Shown here piece after piece: positions 9,226 through 16,483 of a stretch of 64,000 nucleotides of DNA. Both the position numbers and the translations under genes were made by a program. Source of the DNA: Zhihengliuella sp. (GTDB lineage: Bacteria > Actinomycetota > Actinomycetes > Actinomycetales > Micrococcaceae); NCBI RefSeq assembly GCF_031178195.1, contig NZ_JAPSJL010000001.1, positions 62,001 through 126,000 on the forward strand. Reading direction: 5' to 3'. The notes beneath the pieces were generated by a model. That model was given only the letters and a program-made list of their open reading frames with translations. It was not told the DNA's origin and did not search any database. Every line of letters starts with the position of its first letter. Within the stretch, counting starts at the first letter, position 1.

Positions 9226-10242
9226 ATGGCTCAGGATGCAACGGCACAGGATTCCACCCTGCCCTCCCCCTCCCCCGCGCGCACCGCCTGGCAGCAGTGG
9301 CGCATGCTGCGCGAGGAGTCGCTGGCCGCCGAGTTCGGCTGGCTCACGCTGACCAGCTACCAGTGGCTGCCCTCCGCCCCGGCGCCCGTGGAGCTGGTCC
9401 CCGGGCGCTTCGGCGCGGGCCCCGACGGCGCGGTCTTCGAGCCCGACGGCGCAGAGGTCCTCGGATGCGACGACGACGCGCCGGTGACCGCCCCGCTGAC
9501 CCGTGCACTCGCCGAGGGCGAGTCCGTCGACTGGCTGCGCACCCGCGACGTCACGGGTCAGGACACCGTGGTGGAGCTGGGCGTGCGCGGCGGTCGCTAC
9601 ATGGTCCGCACGCATGCGCGCCGGAGCCCCCAGCTGGACGCGTTCGACGGCGTCCCCACGTTCGACTACAACCCCGCGTGGGTGGTGCCCGGTCGGTTCG
9701 AGGCCTACCCGGAGCCCCGGCCCGTGGAGGTCGGCACCTACCGGCCGGACACCCGCCTGGACAAGGTGCTCGCGGGCGAGGTCGTCTTCGAGATGCCGGC
9801 GGCGTTCCCGCACCGGCTGGCCGCCGAGCAGAACCCGGACGGGTCGCTCGCCATCGCCTTCCACGACGCCTCCAACGGGGACACCACCCCGGAGTGGCGC
9901 TTCGTGACGGTCCCGGCCCCCGGTCCCGACGGGACCGTGACCCTCGACTTCAACCGCACGCTCTTCTACCCGTTCGCATTCTCCCAGTTCGCGGTCTGCC
10001 CCCGCCCGCCGGAGGGCAACCGGCTCGAGATCGCCGTCAATGCCGGCGAGCGCTCGGAGCGCCCCGCCCCCACGGGCGGGTTCGCGACCGGCGGGAACCC
10101 CACGGGCGTGAGCACCACCGGTGGGCCGGCCACCGGCGGGAACCCCACGGACGGGAGCACCACCGGTGGGCCGGCCACCGGCGTGGACCCCACGGGCGGG
10201 ACCGCCACCGCCGAGGGTGGCGCCCGCCACACCGGGGAATAG
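9226..10242 (+). CDS. DUF1684 domain protein with Gly/Thr-repeat tail
   Basis: 338 residues. The family core spans about residues 15-270. It begins WQQWRMLREESLAAEFGWLTL and ends in the diagnostic block LDFNRTLFYPFAFSQFAVCPRPPEGNRLEIAVNAGE. The biochemical role of DUF1684 is unknown to me. The last 65 or so residues are a low-complexity extension of GGNPTGVSTTGGPAT repeats, encoded by 45-bp tandem units, that does not belong to the domain. The gene is probably expressed from its own leaderless promoter. It precedes an old-yellow-enzyme gene by 29 bp and may be co-transcribed with it. Confidence 0.85.
   Translation: MAQDATAQDSTLPSPSPARTAWQQWRMLREESLAAEFGWLTLTSYQWLPSAPAPVELVPGRFGAGPDGAVFEPDGAEVLGCDDDAPVTAPLTRALAEGESVDWLRTRDVTGQDTVVELGVRGGRYMVRTHARRSPQLDAFDGVPTFDYNPAWVVPGRFEAYPEPRPVEVGTYRPDTRLDKVLAGEVVFEMPAAFPHRLAAEQNPDGSLAIAFHDASNGDTTPEWRFVTVPAPGPDGTVTLDFNRTLFYPFAFSQFAVCPRPPEGNRLEIAVNAGERSERPAPTGGFATGGNPTGVSTTGGPATGGNPTDGSTTGGPATGVDPTGGTATAEGGARHTGE
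10090..10209 (+). repeat. 45-bp tandem repeats at the 3' end of the DUF1684 gene
   Basis: Two nearly identical 45-bp units (10090-10134, 10135-10179) and a shorter third (10180-10209). All begin GGCGkGrACCCCACGG and encode a GGNPT..STTGGPAT tail. The frame is preserved. Confidence 0.85.
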
Positions 10243-10271
10243 CGGCCGCGCGGGGTGGGTTCGGCCTGAGT

Positions 10272-11378
10272 GTGAGCACACTCTTCAGCCCCGTGACCCT
10301 GTCTACCCCCGACGGCGACGGCCTGGCGCTGCGCAACCGCGCCGTCGTCGCACCGATGTGCCAATACTCCGTGGACGCCGAGGACGGCGTCCCCACCGAT
10401 TGGCACCTGTCCCACCTCGGCGCGCTGGCCGCCGGCGGGTTCGGCCTGGTGATCGCCGAGGCGAGCGCGGTGACGCCCGAGGGGCGGATCTCCCCGCGGG
10501 ACACCGGCCTCTGGAACGACGAGCAGACCCGCGCCTGGCGGCGCATCACGGACCTGATCCGGGCCAACGGCTCGGTCCCGGGAATCCAGTTGGCCCATGC
10601 CGGCGCGAAGGCCTCCACACAGCCGATGCTGCCGGGCCTCTCCGAGTCCACGGTCCCGGAGGACGACGGCGGCTGGCCGACCGTCTCCTCCTCGGTCTCG
10701 GACGCGTTCGGGCTCGCCCCGGCGCGGGAGCTGACCGGGGAGGAGATCGAGCAGCTGATCGCCGATTGGGCCGCCGCCGCCCGCCGCGCCGACGAGGCCG
10801 GCTTCGACGTCGTGCAGATCCACGCCGCCCACGGCTACCTCCTCCACCAGTTCCTCTCGCCGCTGGTCAACACGCGGACCGACGAGTACGGCGGTTCCTA
10901 CGAGAACCGCACGCGCCTGGTGAAGCGGATCGTCGAGGCCGTGCGCGATGCGTGGCCGGCGCACAAGCCGCTCGCGGTGCGCTTCTCCGGCACGGACTGG
11001 ACCGACGACGGCTGGACCCTGGCGGAGACGGTGCGCCTGGCCGGGGAGCTGCGCGAGCTCGGCGCCACGGCGTTCGACGTCTCCTCCGCCGGCATCGGCC
11101 GCTACTCGGGTCCGAGGTCGGCCCCCGGCTACCAGACCGCGCTCGCCGCGGCGGTGAAGGCCGGACTGGAGGGCACGGACTCGTTCGTGACCGCCGTCGG
11201 GCTGATCACCACCGGCGTGCAGGCCGAGCACGTGCTCGTGACCGGTCAGGCCGACGGCGTCGCGGTCGCCCGGGCGGCCCTGGAGAACCCGCACTGGGCA
11301 GCCGTGGCCGCTCGCGAGCTCGGCGTCCCGGCCGAGGAGAACCCACGCGCGACGCCCCTCTGGCGCGGACACTGGTGA
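10272..11378 (+). CDS. NADH:flavin oxidoreductase, old yellow enzyme family (YqjM-like)
   Basis: FMN-dependent ene-reductase of 368 residues with a TIM-barrel fold. Motifs include LRNRAVVAPMCQYS near the N-terminus (its Cys is the redox-tuning residue of the YqjM class), the HLGALAAGGFGLVIAEASAV strand, IQLAHAGAKAS, the substrate-binding HAAHGYLLHQFLSPLVNTRTDEYGGS with the His-x-x-His pair, and the FMN phosphate site VAVARAALENPHWA. GTG 10272 gives the expected N-terminus. It reduces activated C=C bonds; the physiological substrate is not evident from context. Confidence 0.93.
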   Translation: MSTLFSPVTLSTPDGDGLALRNRAVVAPMCQYSVDAEDGVPTDWHLSHLGALAAGGFGLVIAEASAVTPEGRISPRDTGLWNDEQTRAWRRITDLIRANGSVPGIQLAHAGAKASTQPMLPGLSESTVPEDDGGWPTVSSSVSDAFGLAPARELTGEEIEQLIADWAAAARRADEAGFDVVQIHAAHGYLLHQFLSPLVNTRTDEYGGSYENRTRLVKRIVEAVRDAWPAHKPLAVRFSGTDWTDDGWTLAETVRLAGELRELGATAFDVSSAGIGRYSGPRSAPGYQTALAAAVKAGLEGTDSFVTAVGLITTGVQAEHVLVTGQADGVAVARAALENPHWAAVAARELGVPAEENPRATPLWRGHW

Positions 11379-11453
11379 GCCACCCCTGACGTGCCGCTGC
11401 GCCGTCGGCTCGGCTGGCGGAGGCCCCGCCGACCGCCGACGGGAAGCAGCGAA

Positions 11454-11497
11454 AGCCGGTGCGCTCCCCCGCCATCGCGGCGGGGAGCGCACCGGCT
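11454..11497. terminator. Bidirectional hairpin terminator between convergent genes
   Basis: Stem of about 19 bp with one bulged C: AGCCGGTGCGCTCCCC(C)GCC pairs with GGCGGGGAGCGCACCGGCT around an ATCGC loop. It lies between the ends of the reductase (plus) and the exporter (minus). Confidence 0.8.
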
Positions 11498-11534
11498 CTC
11501 GTCGTTCGGTCGACGCAGCCGGCCGTCCGGCCCG

Positions 11535-13025
11535 TCAGTGGGCCGCGGGCGCGTGCTCGGCCGCCGGCTCGTCGGCGAAGACCGACTTGCGCATGAAGCA
11601 GGACAGGATCAGGACCAGCACGGCGAAGACCGCCGCGGCGAGGAAGCCCTGCTGGTAGCCCTCGACCTGGGCCTGCACCGGGCCGAGCCCGTCGGCAGCC
11701 GCACCCGCGGTCCCGCTGGCCATGATCCCGACCAGCAGGGCCGTCCCGGCCGCGCCGCCGAGCTGCTGCAGCGTGCTGAGCACGGCGGATCCGTGCGAGT
11801 GCAGGTGGTGCGGCAGCGGGTTCAGCCCGGTGGTGAAGGCCGGCGTGAACAGCAGGGCGAAGCTCAGGGACATGAGCAGGTGCGCCACGACCATCATCCA
11901 GACCGGAGTGGTCTCGGTCAGCTGCGTGTAGCCGAGGAGGACGGCGACCAGGACGACGCCGCCCGGCACCATGAGCGGGCGCGGCCCCACCCTGTCGTAC
12001 AGGCGACCGACGACGGGCGCCAGCAGACCCATCAGCAGACCGCCCGGCAGCAGGAGCAGCCCGGTGCCCAGCGGGTCCAGGCCGCGGACGTTCTGCAGGA
12101 AGAGCGGCAGCAGGATGATGATGCCGAACAGGGAGACCATCGCCATGACCATCAGCGCCAGGGCAAGCGTGAACGGGCGGTAGGTGAAGGGCCGCAGGTC
12201 CAGCAGGGCGCGGTTCTCGCGCTGGAGCCGGAGCTGCAGCAGCGTGAAGCAGGCCAGCAGGACCAGGGCCACGCCGATGGCGACGAACGGCGTCGTGTCC
12301 GGACCGGAGGCCGAGCCGGCCGCCGCCCCGTGACCGCCGCCGAGCGTGCTCAGCCCGTACACGAGCAGGCCGAAGCCCGGCGCGGCCAGCAGCAGCGAGG
12401 GGACCGAGAGCGGCTTGGCCTCCTCGGCCTCGCCGCCGAGCAGCCGCGCGCCGATGACGAGGGCGGCCAGGGCGACCGGCAGCACCAGCAGGAAGATCCA
12501 GCGCCACTCGAGGAACTGGAGGATCAGGCCGGAGATCGTGGGACCGATGGCGGGGGCCACGGAGATCACGATCGACACGTTGCCCATCATGGCGCCGCGC
12601 TTCTGCGGCGGGACGATGTCCAGGATCGTGGTCATCAGCAGCGGCATCATGATCGCCGTGCCGCACGCCTGGATGACGCGGGCGGCCAGCAGGACGCCGA
12701 AGACCGGCGCCATCGCGGCGAGGAGCGTCCCCGCGGAGAAGAGCACCATCGCCAGGATGAAGACGGTGCGGATGGCGAAGCGGCGCAGCAGGTAGCCGGT
12801 GGTGGGGATCACCACGGACATGGTCAGCAGGAAGGCGGTGGCGAGCCACTGGACCGTGGACTCGCTGACGTCGAACGCCACCTGCAGACGCGGGAGGGCG
12901 ACGTTCATGATGGTCTCGTTGAGGATCACGACGAACGCCGCGATCAGCAGCGTCAGGATCGTGGTGCGTGCGCGCGGATCGAGTCGGTCCGGGCGGCGCT
13001 CGGAGGTGGCGGCGGAATTCTGCAC
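11535..13025 (-). CDS. MFS multidrug exporter, DHA2 (EmrB/QacA) type
   Basis: Proton-driven drug exporter of 496 residues with about fourteen hydrophobic segments, as expected for the DHA2 class. Visible family marks are FVVILNETIMNVALPRLQ in helix 1, VQWLATAFLLTMSVVIPTTGYL in helix 2, RVIQACGTAIMMPLLMT, and the motif-C-like VAPAIGPTISGLI. GTG 13025 is preceded by AAGGAC. The C-terminus is charged and Ala-rich. The 363-bp divergent region upstream holds two adjacent palindromes that could be the operator of an efflux repressor, but no repressor gene is next to it. The substrate is unknown. Confidence 0.92.
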   Translation of the reverse strand: MQNSAATSERRPDRLDPRARTTILTLLIAAFVVILNETIMNVALPRLQVAFDVSESTVQWLATAFLLTMSVVIPTTGYLLRRFAIRTVFILAMVLFSAGTLLAAMAPVFGVLLAARVIQACGTAIMMPLLMTTILDIVPPQKRGAMMGNVSIVISVAPAIGPTISGLILQFLEWRWIFLLVLPVALAALVIGARLLGGEAEEAKPLSVPSLLLAAPGFGLLVYGLSTLGGGHGAAAGSASGPDTTPFVAIGVALVLLACFTLLQLRLQRENRALLDLRPFTYRPFTLALALMVMAMVSLFGIIILLPLFLQNVRGLDPLGTGLLLLPGGLLMGLLAPVVGRLYDRVGPRPLMVPGGVVLVAVLLGYTQLTETTPVWMMVVAHLLMSLSFALLFTPAFTTGLNPLPHHLHSHGSAVLSTLQQLGGAAGTALLVGIMASGTAGAAADGLGPVQAQVEGYQQGFLAAAVFAVLVLILSCFMRKSVFADEPAAEHAPAAH

Positions 13026-13388
13026 TGGGGGTCCTTAACGTACGACGCCGTTCGCGCCCCGGCGCGGTGGCGACGGGACGGTGCGACGAGCGGGGCTGCG
13101 GGTGTGTCGACGGATGACCGCGACTTCCGGGTCGGGGCGCCCGGGCCGGCGGCCGGTGATCGGGTCCCGGGAGAGCCTCCACAGCTTACCCCCGTCGATT
13201 GAGTTACCGGGGGCAATGAGAGCAGGATCTCATCTGATTGATTCTTCTCAATCAGTAAGTCTGCCACAGGAAACCGTGGTGCACCAGCGGACGGCCGCGA
13301 CGGATCCGGTCGACGCCCCCGGTCGGCGCGGAGCGGATCGCCCGGCCGCCTCCGTGCCCCGGGCCGTCGAGTGCGCTAAACATGAGGT
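13026..13388. other. Divergent intergenic region between exporter and Nudix-like gene
   Basis: 363 bp without a convincing gene. Open frames here are biased shadows with no start signals. The half nearest the Nudix gene is less GC-rich and holds two adjacent inverted repeats (13216-13255). A TAAACA hexamer (13377-13382) is placed six bases before ATG 13389. Confidence 0.7.
13216..13255. promoter_or_regulatory. Tandem pair of perfect palindromes, candidate operators
   Basis: ATGAGA-N6-TCTCAT (13216-13233) is directly followed by CTGATTGA-N6-TCAATCAG (13234-13255). Both arm pairs are perfect and both spacers are six bases. The two centres are about 20 bp apart, two helical turns. This is the layout expected for two repressor dimers on one face of the DNA. 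Confidence 0.6.
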
Positions 13389-13928
13389 ATGAGCGTTCGC
13401 ACACCAGACCCCTACCCCGGGTGGCTGTCCGAGGAGGACCTGCACGAGGCGCGCCAGCGGCTGCCGATCGCCTACGTCGAGGCCATCCCGGTCCGCGTGG
13501 ACCCGCTGGGCTACGTCTCGGAGGTCGGCCTCCTCTACACGGCGGACGCCGACGCCCGCTTCCGGTTCGCCTTCGTCTCCGGGCGGGTGATGTACCGGGA
13601 GACCGTGCGCGCGGCCCTCATCCGGCACATCGAGCAGGACCTCGGCCCACTCGCGATGCCGCAGTTGCCGCCGTCGCCCGCCCCGTTCACCGTGGCGGAG
13701 TACTTCCCGTCGCCGTCGGAGACCGGCCTGACGGACGACCGCCAGCACGCGATCGCCCTCTGCTACGTGGTGCCCGTCCGCGGCGAGTGCAACCCCCGGC
13801 AGGACGCGCTGGAGCTGAACTGGATGAGCCCGTCCGACGCCCTGAGCGCCGAGGTCTGCTCCGAGCTGCCCGGCGGCCGCGCCAACATCATCCGGCAGGC
13901 CCTCGCGCACGTCGGCTGGTGCGAGTAG
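13389..13928 (+). CDS. Nudix-like (DUF4916-type) protein with degenerate Nudix box
   Basis: 179 residues. It opens with WLSEEDLHEARQRLPIAYVEAIPVR and contains a beta-rich core, then GRVMYRETVRAALIRHIEQDLG, which has the spacing of a Nudix box but lacks the canonical REuxEE metal ligands (RHIEQD here). The remainder resembles the actinobacterial DUF4916/Nudix-like family. Hydrolase activity is therefore doubtful. ATG 13389 has TAAACA six bases upstream and may be leaderless. It is followed by an uncharacterised gene after 41 bp. Confidence 0.8.
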   Translation: MSVRTPDPYPGWLSEEDLHEARQRLPIAYVEAIPVRVDPLGYVSEVGLLYTADADARFRFAFVSGRVMYRETVRAALIRHIEQDLGPLAMPQLPPSPAPFTVAEYFPSPSETGLTDDRQHAIALCYVVPVRGECNPRQDALELNWMSPSDALSAEVCSELPGGRANIIRQALAHVGWCE

Positions 13929-13969
13929 CGCCCGCCGCCCACCCGACCCGAGAGGAAGAGGAAGGCCCC

Positions 13970-14869
13970 GTGCAGACCCCGCAGCCGGAAGACCCCGTCT
14001 ACGTCCGGAGCGTCCGGGCCGAGCAGGTCCGCCCCGGCGACCGGTTCATCACCCGCCACGGCTCCCCCAGCGCCCCGGTCTCGTCCCTGCGCGTCCTCCC
14101 GGACAGCTTCGGCACCCCGGCGCTCGTGGAGGCGACGCTGGCCAGCGGCCAGAAGGCCACCATCGCGTACGGCTCGTCGATCCGCGTCCACACGGCCACG
14201 CCGACGCCGTCGCTGACCTACGAGGACCTGCAGGCCCTGCCGGTGGAGGCGGAGTCCCCCGAGGCGGTGCTGCTCTCGATCGCGGAGCATTACGCCGAGG
14301 ACCCCGGGATGGTCGAGCGCATCGGCAAGCTGGCGCGCGGCGTGAATCTCAAGGCGGGCGCGCATCTGGAGGACCTGTACGCGCTGACGCAGCACCTGGT
14401 GGTCGACCGCGACGACCGCGCCAGCGCCTGGCGGCTGCTGGACATCCTGACGGAGATCCCGTTCGACGGGAACTTCGGGCGCTGGAAGTCGGTGGAGGCC
14501 GCCCTCGCGCTGGCCGCCTTCCTCGCCTACGACGGCGGCGACCTCGACGCCGCGGAGCGGTACTCCGCGGTCCTGCGCCAGACGGACCACGAGGAGCAGG
14601 ACCCGGTCCAGGCGAAGCTGACCGCCGAGCTGCGGCAGCGCCAGCTGGACGAGCCCAACCTGTTCGACCGGGAGATCCACCGGGCCGTCGCCGCCCGCGA
14701 CCCGGAGACCGAGCGCCGCTGGCGCCTCCAGCGCCTCGGCACCCTGCTGTATCTGCTGGCCCACGGCGGGTCCCGCACACTGGACGCGGCGGAGCTCCGC
14801 CGTCGCATCCACCACGAGCTCAGGGCGCTCGGCACCCCCGGCGAGCAGCAGGGCTGGAGCGCCTCCTGA
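13970..14869 (+). CDS. Uncharacterised actinobacterial protein (helical repeat type)
   Basis: 299 residues starting at GTG 13970 behind a purine-rich AGAGGAAGAGGAAGG. Residues 1-75 form a beta-rich domain (EQVRPGDRFITRHG ... FGTPALVEATLASGQKATIAYGSS). The rest is alpha-helical with TPR-like character (WKSVEAALALAAFLAYDGGDLDAAERYSAVLRQ) and a DLFDREIHRA-type segment. I do not recognise a characterised family. Its position 41 bp after the Nudix-like gene suggests an operon. No signal peptide or membrane segment is visible. Confidence 0.75.
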   Translation: MQTPQPEDPVYVRSVRAEQVRPGDRFITRHGSPSAPVSSLRVLPDSFGTPALVEATLASGQKATIAYGSSIRVHTATPTPSLTYEDLQALPVEAESPEAVLLSIAEHYAEDPGMVERIGKLARGVNLKAGAHLEDLYALTQHLVVDRDDRASAWRLLDILTEIPFDGNFGRWKSVEAALALAAFLAYDGGDLDAAERYSAVLRQTDHEEQDPVQAKLTAELRQRQLDEPNLFDREIHRAVAARDPETERRWRLQRLGTLLYLLAHGGSRTLDAAELRRRIHHELRALGTPGEQQGWSAS

Positions 14870-14960
14870 ACCAGCCCGGGCTCGGCGGCACGGGCCGACC
14901 CGGGAACCCGTCCGACCTGCGCGCAGCAGGCCGGACTGCTCCTCCGGACCCGCCGTCCGC

Positions 14961-15004
14961 GTTACTCGTCGTGTCCCTGGTCGTTACTCGTCGTGTCCCT
15001 GGTC
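14961..15004 (+). repeat. Exact 22-bp tandem duplication at a stop codon
   Basis: GTTACTCGTCGTGTCCCTGG-TC occurs at 14961-14982 and again at 14983-15004. It covers the last seven codons and the TAA of the small minus-strand gene, so a second in-frame copy of the ending follows its stop. Confidence 0.9.
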
Positions 15005-15253
15005 GCCGCTCATCTGTCCGCTCGCCGGCGGCGTCTCCCCGGGGCTGACCCCTCCGCCGTCCTCCAGTCCGGCGTCGCGCTGCTGCCCCGGATCCGGATT
15101 CGCGTCCTCGGCGTGCTGCGCACCGGCCCCGCTGCGGGAGGCGTCCTCCGTATCGGCCAGGTCGCTGCCTCCGAGGTCGGTGGCCGGCACCTGGCCGGTG
15201 TCCTCCGCTGCCTCGCCTGATCCGTGCTCTGCTTCGTTTCCGTGATGTCCCAT
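14984..15253 (-). CDS. Small acidic protein resembling DUF6480
   Basis: 89 residues, highly acidic and Gly-rich. The core NPDPGQQRDAGLEDGGGVSPGETPPASGQMSG matches my recollection of the short actinobacterial DUF6480 family (NPDP...GLEPGGGVPPGETPP). ATG 15253 has CATGAT six bases upstream, so it may be leaderless. Its 3' end, with the stop codon, lies in a 22-bp tandem duplication. It is probably intrinsically disordered; function unknown. Codon bias fits this frame better than the overlapping ones. Confidence 0.65.
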   Translation of the reverse strand: MGHHGNEAEHGSGEAAEDTGQVPATDLGGSDLADTEDASRSGAGAQHAEDANPDPGQQRDAGLEDGGGVSPGETPPASGQMSGDQGHDE

Positions 15254-15330
15254 GCCCGCATCATGGCACCGGTCCGGCGCGCGGTGAAGAGGAGCCCGCA
15301 TGGGAACTCCCTGACAACCTCCGGGAGCCC

Positions 15331-15361
15331 TTGACCGTTCGTCGTGCCGGGTCGCTAGGGT
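15331..15361 (+). promoter_or_regulatory. Promoter of the oxidoreductase-GH13 operon
   Basis: TTGACC (15331-15336), a 19-bp spacer and TAGGGT (15356-15361). Transcription would start near 15368, giving a leader of about 100 bases before ATG 15470. Confidence 0.5.
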
Positions 15362-15469
15362 GAGCGCACAGGGCGCTCGCGCCGGCACCGGCCCGGCACC
15401 GCGCGGTGCCCCGGGACGGAAGCAGAAGACCCGCAGCAGACGACCCCGAACAGACGACACGGAGCAGAC

Positions 15470-16483
15470 ATGGTCCTCCTCGGATTCCACGCCTCGCACG
15501 AGCAGATCGGCCCCCGGCAGCTGCTGGAGGATGTCCAGCGGGCGGAGCGGGCCGGATTCGGCGCCGCCCTGTGCTCGGACCACCTGAATCCGTGGGGGCG
15601 GGCGCAGGGGCATTCGGGGAACGCCTGGGCCTGGCTCGGGGCGGCGCTGGCGAGCACGCAGCTGCGTCTCGGCGTGGTGACCGCCCCCGGCCACCGGTAC
15701 CCGGCGGCCACCTTCGCGCACCAGGTCGGCACCCTGGCGGCCATGTTCCCGGGCCGCTTCTGGGCCGCCGTGGGCACCGGGGAGTACGTCAACGAGTCCG
15801 TCACCGGGGAGCCGTGGCCGCCGAAGGACGAGCGGCGCCGCCGCGTCGACTCCACCGTGGAGGACCTGCGGCGCCTGCTCGCCGGGGAGACGGTCACGAA
15901 CCGCGACCCGCTGGCCAGACTGGAGGGGATGCGGCTCTGGGACCGACCCGACGTCCCGCCCCCGCTGCTCGCGCCGGCCGTCTCGCCGGAGAGCGCCGCG
16001 TGGGCGGCGCGCTGGGCCGACGGCCTGATCACGCTCAACCAGCCGGTCGAGACCCTGCGCCGCGTCGTCGAGGCCTACCGCGGCGCCGGGGGCCGGGGCC
16101 CACTGGTCCTCCAGATCCACCTCAGCTGGGCGGAAACCGACGCCGAGGCCGAGTCGATCGCCGTGGACCAGTGGACCACGAACGTCATCTCGCCGCCGGC
16201 CACCTGGGACCTGCCGACCCCGGAGCACTTCGAGGCCGCCACGCAGGCGGTCCGCCCCGAGGATGTGCGCGGCGCCGTCGTCGTCTCCTCCGAGACCGGC
16301 GAGCACGTCGAGCGGCTGCGCGAGTACGCGGCCCTCGGGTTCGAGGAGATCTACCTGCACCACGTGGGGCAGGACCAGCGCCCCTTCATCGAGGCCTTCG
16401 GCCGGGACGTGCTGCCGCACGTCGCCGACGACGGCGTGCCGGCCCCGGTCGGCGAGGGCCCCGGGGCGGGAGGAGCGCGATGA
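15470..16483 (+). CDS. Luciferase-like flavin oxidoreductase (TIGR03885-like)
   Basis: 337-residue TIM-barrel flavoprotein of the bacterial luciferase superfamily. Typical segments are LLGFHASHEQIGPRQLLEDVQRAERAGF, the SDHLNPWG loop, LRLGVVTAPGHRYPAATFAHQVGTLAAMFPGRFWAAVGTGE, and a late GFEEIYLHHVGQDQRPFIEAFGRDVLP. The GTGEYVNE segment matches the subgroup I know as TIGR03885, thought to use FMN rather than F420. GGAG (15461-15464) precedes ATG 15470. It overlaps the GH13 gene by ATGA, implying a linked function. The substrate is unknown. Confidence 0.88.
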   Translation: MVLLGFHASHEQIGPRQLLEDVQRAERAGFGAALCSDHLNPWGRAQGHSGNAWAWLGAALASTQLRLGVVTAPGHRYPAATFAHQVGTLAAMFPGRFWAAVGTGEYVNESVTGEPWPPKDERRRRVDSTVEDLRRLLAGETVTNRDPLARLEGMRLWDRPDVPPPLLAPAVSPESAAWAARWADGLITLNQPVETLRRVVEAYRGAGGRGPLVLQIHLSWAETDAEAESIAVDQWTTNVISPPATWDLPTPEHFEAATQAVRPEDVRGAVVVSSETGEHVERLREYAALGFEEIYLHHVGQDQRPFIEAFGRDVLPHVADDGVPAPVGEGPGAGGAR

